A stretch of 64,000 nucleotides of DNA, taken from contig JAJXZX010000019.1 of the NCBI GenBank assembly GCA_021779835.1, positions 1 through 64,000 of the forward strand, written 5' to 3'. The notes under the pieces are model-generated. The model ran no database searches. It saw only the letters and a program-made list of their open reading frames with translations, and was not told the origin of the DNA. This DNA comes from Pseudomonadota bacterium. GTDB taxonomy: Bacteria > Pseudomonadota > Alphaproteobacteria > Rhodobacterales > Rhodobacteraceae. Positions 60,533-64,000 of this stretch are shown here, in pieces (positions within the stretch are counted from its first letter, which is position 1; each line of letters begins with the position of its first letter). The translations under genes were made by a program, and so were the position numbers.

Positions 60533-62794
60533 ATGACCCGTTTCTCCGCCCCCATTGCCGAGCAGATTTGGGATATGAAGTATCGGCTTAAGGGTGCGGA
60601 TGGTGTGGCGATTGATGCCTCCATCGAGGATACGTGGCGCCGAATCGCCCGCTCTTTGGCCGAGGTTGAGGCGGAGCCTGCGATCTGGGAAGAGCGCTTC
60701 TATGCCGCGCTGGAGGATTTCAAATACCTGCCTGCCGGGCGGATCACGGCGGGCGCGGGCACGGGCCGCGCGGTAACCTTGTTCAACTGCTTTGTCATGG
60801 GCACGATCCCCGACAGCATGGGCGGCATTTTCGACATGCTGAAAGAAGCCGCGCTGACCATGCAGCAGGGCGGCGGCATCGGCTATGATTTCTCGACCAT
60901 CCGGCCGCGTGGCGCCGAGGTGATGGGGGTGGCGGCGGATGCCTCCGGCCCGTTGTCGTTCATGGATGTGTGGGATGCGATGTGCCGCACCATCATGTCG
61001 GCGGGTAGCCGTCGCGGCGCGATGATGGCGACGATGCGCTGCGATCACCCGGATGTGGAGGCGTTTATCGAGGCCAAGCAGGATGCGGCGCGGTTGCGCA
61101 TGTTCAACCTGTCAGTGCTGATTACCGACGCCTTTATGGAGGCGGTGAAGGCGGACGGGGCGTGGAAGTTGCGCTTTGGCGACCGCATCTACAAGACGGT
61201 TCAGGCGCGCGATCTGTGGAACCGCATCATGCGGTCTACCTATGATTTCGCCGAGCCGGGGGTGATTTTCATCGACCGCATCAACCGGATGAACAACCTC
61301 AATTATGTCGAGACGATTGCCGCGACCAATCCCTGTGGCGAGCAGCCGCTGCCGCCCTACGGCGCGTGTTTGCTGGGGTCGATCAACCTTGCGCGGCTGG
61401 TGAGCGATCCGTTTAGCGCGGCAGCAAAGTTGGACCCGGCGGCGCTGGACGATCTGGTGCGGCTGTCGGTGCGGATGATGGATAACGTGGTGGACGCCAG
61501 CCGTTTCCCGTTGCCGCAGCAAGCGGAAGAGGCGCGCAACAAGCGCCGCATTGGCTTGGGTGTGACGGGGCTCGCGGATGCGCTGTTGATGGTGGGGCTG
61601 CGCTATGGCTCGGAGGAGGCTGCGGCGCAGACCGAGGCGTGGATGAAGGCGATTGCGCGGGCGTCTTATCTGGCGTCGGTGGATCTGGCGAAAGAGAAGG
61701 GGGCGTTCCCGTTGTTTGATGCCAAGAAGTATCTTGCGTCGGGCAATATGATGCAGATGGACAAGGACGTGCGGGATGCGATTGCCAAGCATGGTATCCG
61801 CAATGCGCTGCTGACCTCTATCGCGCCAACCGGGACGATCAGCCTTTATGCGGGCAACGTCAGCTCGGGGATCGAGCCGGTGTTCGCCTATGCCTACACC
61901 CGCAAGGTGTTGCAGAAGGACGGCTCGCGGACCGAGGAAGAGGTTGTCGATTACGCGGTGAAGCTGTGGCGTGACCTGAAGGACGATGCGCCGTTGCCAG
62001 AGTATTTCGTCAATGCGCAGACCTTGCCGCCGTTGGACCATGTGCGGATGCAGGCGGCGGCGCAGAAGTGGATCGACAGCTCGATTTCCAAGACGATCAA
62101 CTGCCCCGAGGATATTTCCTTCGACGCGTTCAAGGACATCTATATGGCGGCCTGGGATCAGGGCTGTAAGGGATGCACGACCTATCGGCCGAATGACGTG
62201 ACCGGGTCGGTGTTGACGGTGAGCGAAAAGACCGATGCGGCGCCGCAGACCGATCTTGGCGCCGAGGTGGTGTATCTGTCAGAGCCGCTGGACCGACCGC
62301 AGGCGTTGGAGGGCTCGACCTACAAGCTGAAGTGGCCCGATAGCGAGCATGCGATTTACATCACGGTGAATGACATCGTGATCGCCGGGCATCGGCGGCC
62401 GTTCGAGGTGTTCATCAACTCCAAGAACATGGAGCATTTCGCCTGGACGGTGGCTCTGACGCGGATGATTTCGGCGGTGTTCCGGCGCGGCGGTGATATT
62501 TCCTTTGTGGTCGAGGAGCTGAAGGCGGTGTTCGACCCGCGCGGCGGGGCGTGGATGGAGGGGAAATACATCCCGTCGATCCTGGCCGCGATTGGCGGGG
62601 TGATCGAGCGGCACCTGATCTCTATCGGGTTTATCGAGGGGGTGGGGATGGGGCTGAAGTCCGATCCTCATGCCGAGGTTTCGGTGGTCGGCGCGCCGAA
62701 GGGCAAGGCCTGTTCAAGCTGCGGCAGCTATGAAATGCGGATGGTGGAAGGCTGCATGACCTGCGCCAATTGCGGGTATTCCAAGTGCGGGTGA
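60533..62794 (+). CDS. nrdJ: Adenosylcobalamin-dependent (class II) ribonucleotide reductase
   Basis: Oxygen-independent reductase making deoxyribonucleotides with B12 as radical source (753 aa). Redox Cys86 lies in LFNCFVMG; the thiyl-radical Cys268 lies in ATNPCGEQPLPPYG. FEVFINSKNMEHFAWTVALT and the Cys-rich zinc tail ACSSCGSYEMR with CMTCANCGYSKCG match the short class II branch. GAGG lies about ten bases before ATG 60533. I saw no cobalamin riboswitch in the 118-base divergent gap. Confidence 0.95.
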   Translation: MTRFSAPIAEQIWDMKYRLKGADGVAIDASIEDTWRRIARSLAEVEAEPAIWEERFYAALEDFKYLPAGRITAGAGTGRAVTLFNCFVMGTIPDSMGGIFDMLKEAALTMQQGGGIGYDFSTIRPRGAEVMGVAADASGPLSFMDVWDAMCRTIMSAGSRRGAMMATMRCDHPDVEAFIEAKQDAARLRMFNLSVLITDAFMEAVKADGAWKLRFGDRIYKTVQARDLWNRIMRSTYDFAEPGVIFIDRINRMNNLNYVETIAATNPCGEQPLPPYGACLLGSINLARLVSDPFSAAAKLDPAALDDLVRLSVRMMDNVVDASRFPLPQQAEEARNKRRIGLGVTGLADALLMVGLRYGSEEAAAQTEAWMKAIARASYLASVDLAKEKGAFPLFDAKKYLASGNMMQMDKDVRDAIAKHGIRNALLTSIAPTGTISLYAGNVSSGIEPVFAYAYTRKVLQKDGSRTEEEVVDYAVKLWRDLKDDAPLPEYFVNAQTLPPLDHVRMQAAAQKWIDSSISKTINCPEDISFDAFKDIYMAAWDQGCKGCTTYRPNDVTGSVLTVSEKTDAAPQTDLGAEVVYLSEPLDRPQALEGSTYKLKWPDSEHAIYITVNDIVIAGHRRPFEVFINSKNMEHFAWTVALTRMISAVFRRGGDISFVVEELKAVFDPRGGAWMEGKYIPSILAAIGGVIERHLISIGFIEGVGMGLKSDPHAEVSVVGAPKGKACSSCGSYEMRMVEGCMTCANCGYSKCG

Positions 62795-64000
<1,206 letters not shown>

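Overview
The window is GC-rich chromosomal DNA of an alphaproteobacterium, most likely a member of the Rhodobacteraceae (Roseobacter/Rhodobacter group). Reasons: a RpoH-type sigma factor behind a TGATCC-type (RpoE-like) promoter, the gene neighbourhoods tsaB-rimI, glnD-murJ, rsmI-yraN-gshB, coaBC-dut-ThiF and hisS-hisZ-hisG with short-form HisG, a class II (B12) ribonucleotide reductase, and a dispersed intergenic motif of the gcctccggcggg(g)atatttt...caaa type that I associate with this family. Most of the window is ordinary, densely packed core genome with many 1-4 base overlaps. Only the last ~1.2 kb is clearly accessory.

Layout. 1-4.6 kb: a minus-strand BMP-type ABC importer (probably nucleosides): substrate-binding protein, double ATPase and two permeases, the last running off the left edge. 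4.8-9 kb: rimI, tsaB, an Nfu Fe-S carrier, a universal stress protein, a class IV aminotransferase with an intrinsic terminator in its 5' leader, and an L,D-transpeptidase. 9-23.7 kb: trpS, a rhomboid-like protein without catalytic residues, murJ, glnD, a PBP-activator lipoprotein, rsmI, yraN, gshB, an esterase, comM/yifB, an AcvB/VirJ-like protein and a GST with a Cys-rich tail. 23.8-32.5 kb: rpoH, coaBC, dut, a membrane-anchored ThiF/MoeB protein, an M3 peptidase, a CDF metal exporter, an SH3-like protein and a 2-hydroxyacid dehydrogenase. 32.5-41 kb: a PACE efflux protein coupled to a glycosyltransferase, a dimethylglycine/sarcosine dehydrogenase-like flavoprotein, a ferritin-like protein, an AhpD-like protein, a GH25 lysozyme, a DAO-type flavoprotein and an SQR-like flavoprotein.

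41-50.4 kb is one overlapping minus-strand transcription unit: xdhA-xdhB-xdhC, then a second complete BMP-type ABC importer. Coupling of purine oxidation to a dedicated importer makes a purine base or nucleoside the likely substrate. 50.7-62.8 kb: cytochrome oxidase assembly genes (CtaG-like, SCO, and a 58-residue membrane protein), dnaE, slyX, hisS-hisZ-hisG, a DUF1489 protein and nrdJ. 62.8-64 kb: a truncated IS21-type transposase that runs off the right edge, joined to a C-terminal scrap resembling large DUF4011/DUF3320-type helicase-nucleases.

I found no rRNA, tRNA or CRISPR array, and no complete novel system. The items most worth following are the terminator in the aminotransferase leader, the dispersed repeat (one copy translated inside xdhA), the pseudo-rhomboid, the membrane-anchored ThiF protein, and the truncated mobile region at the right edge.
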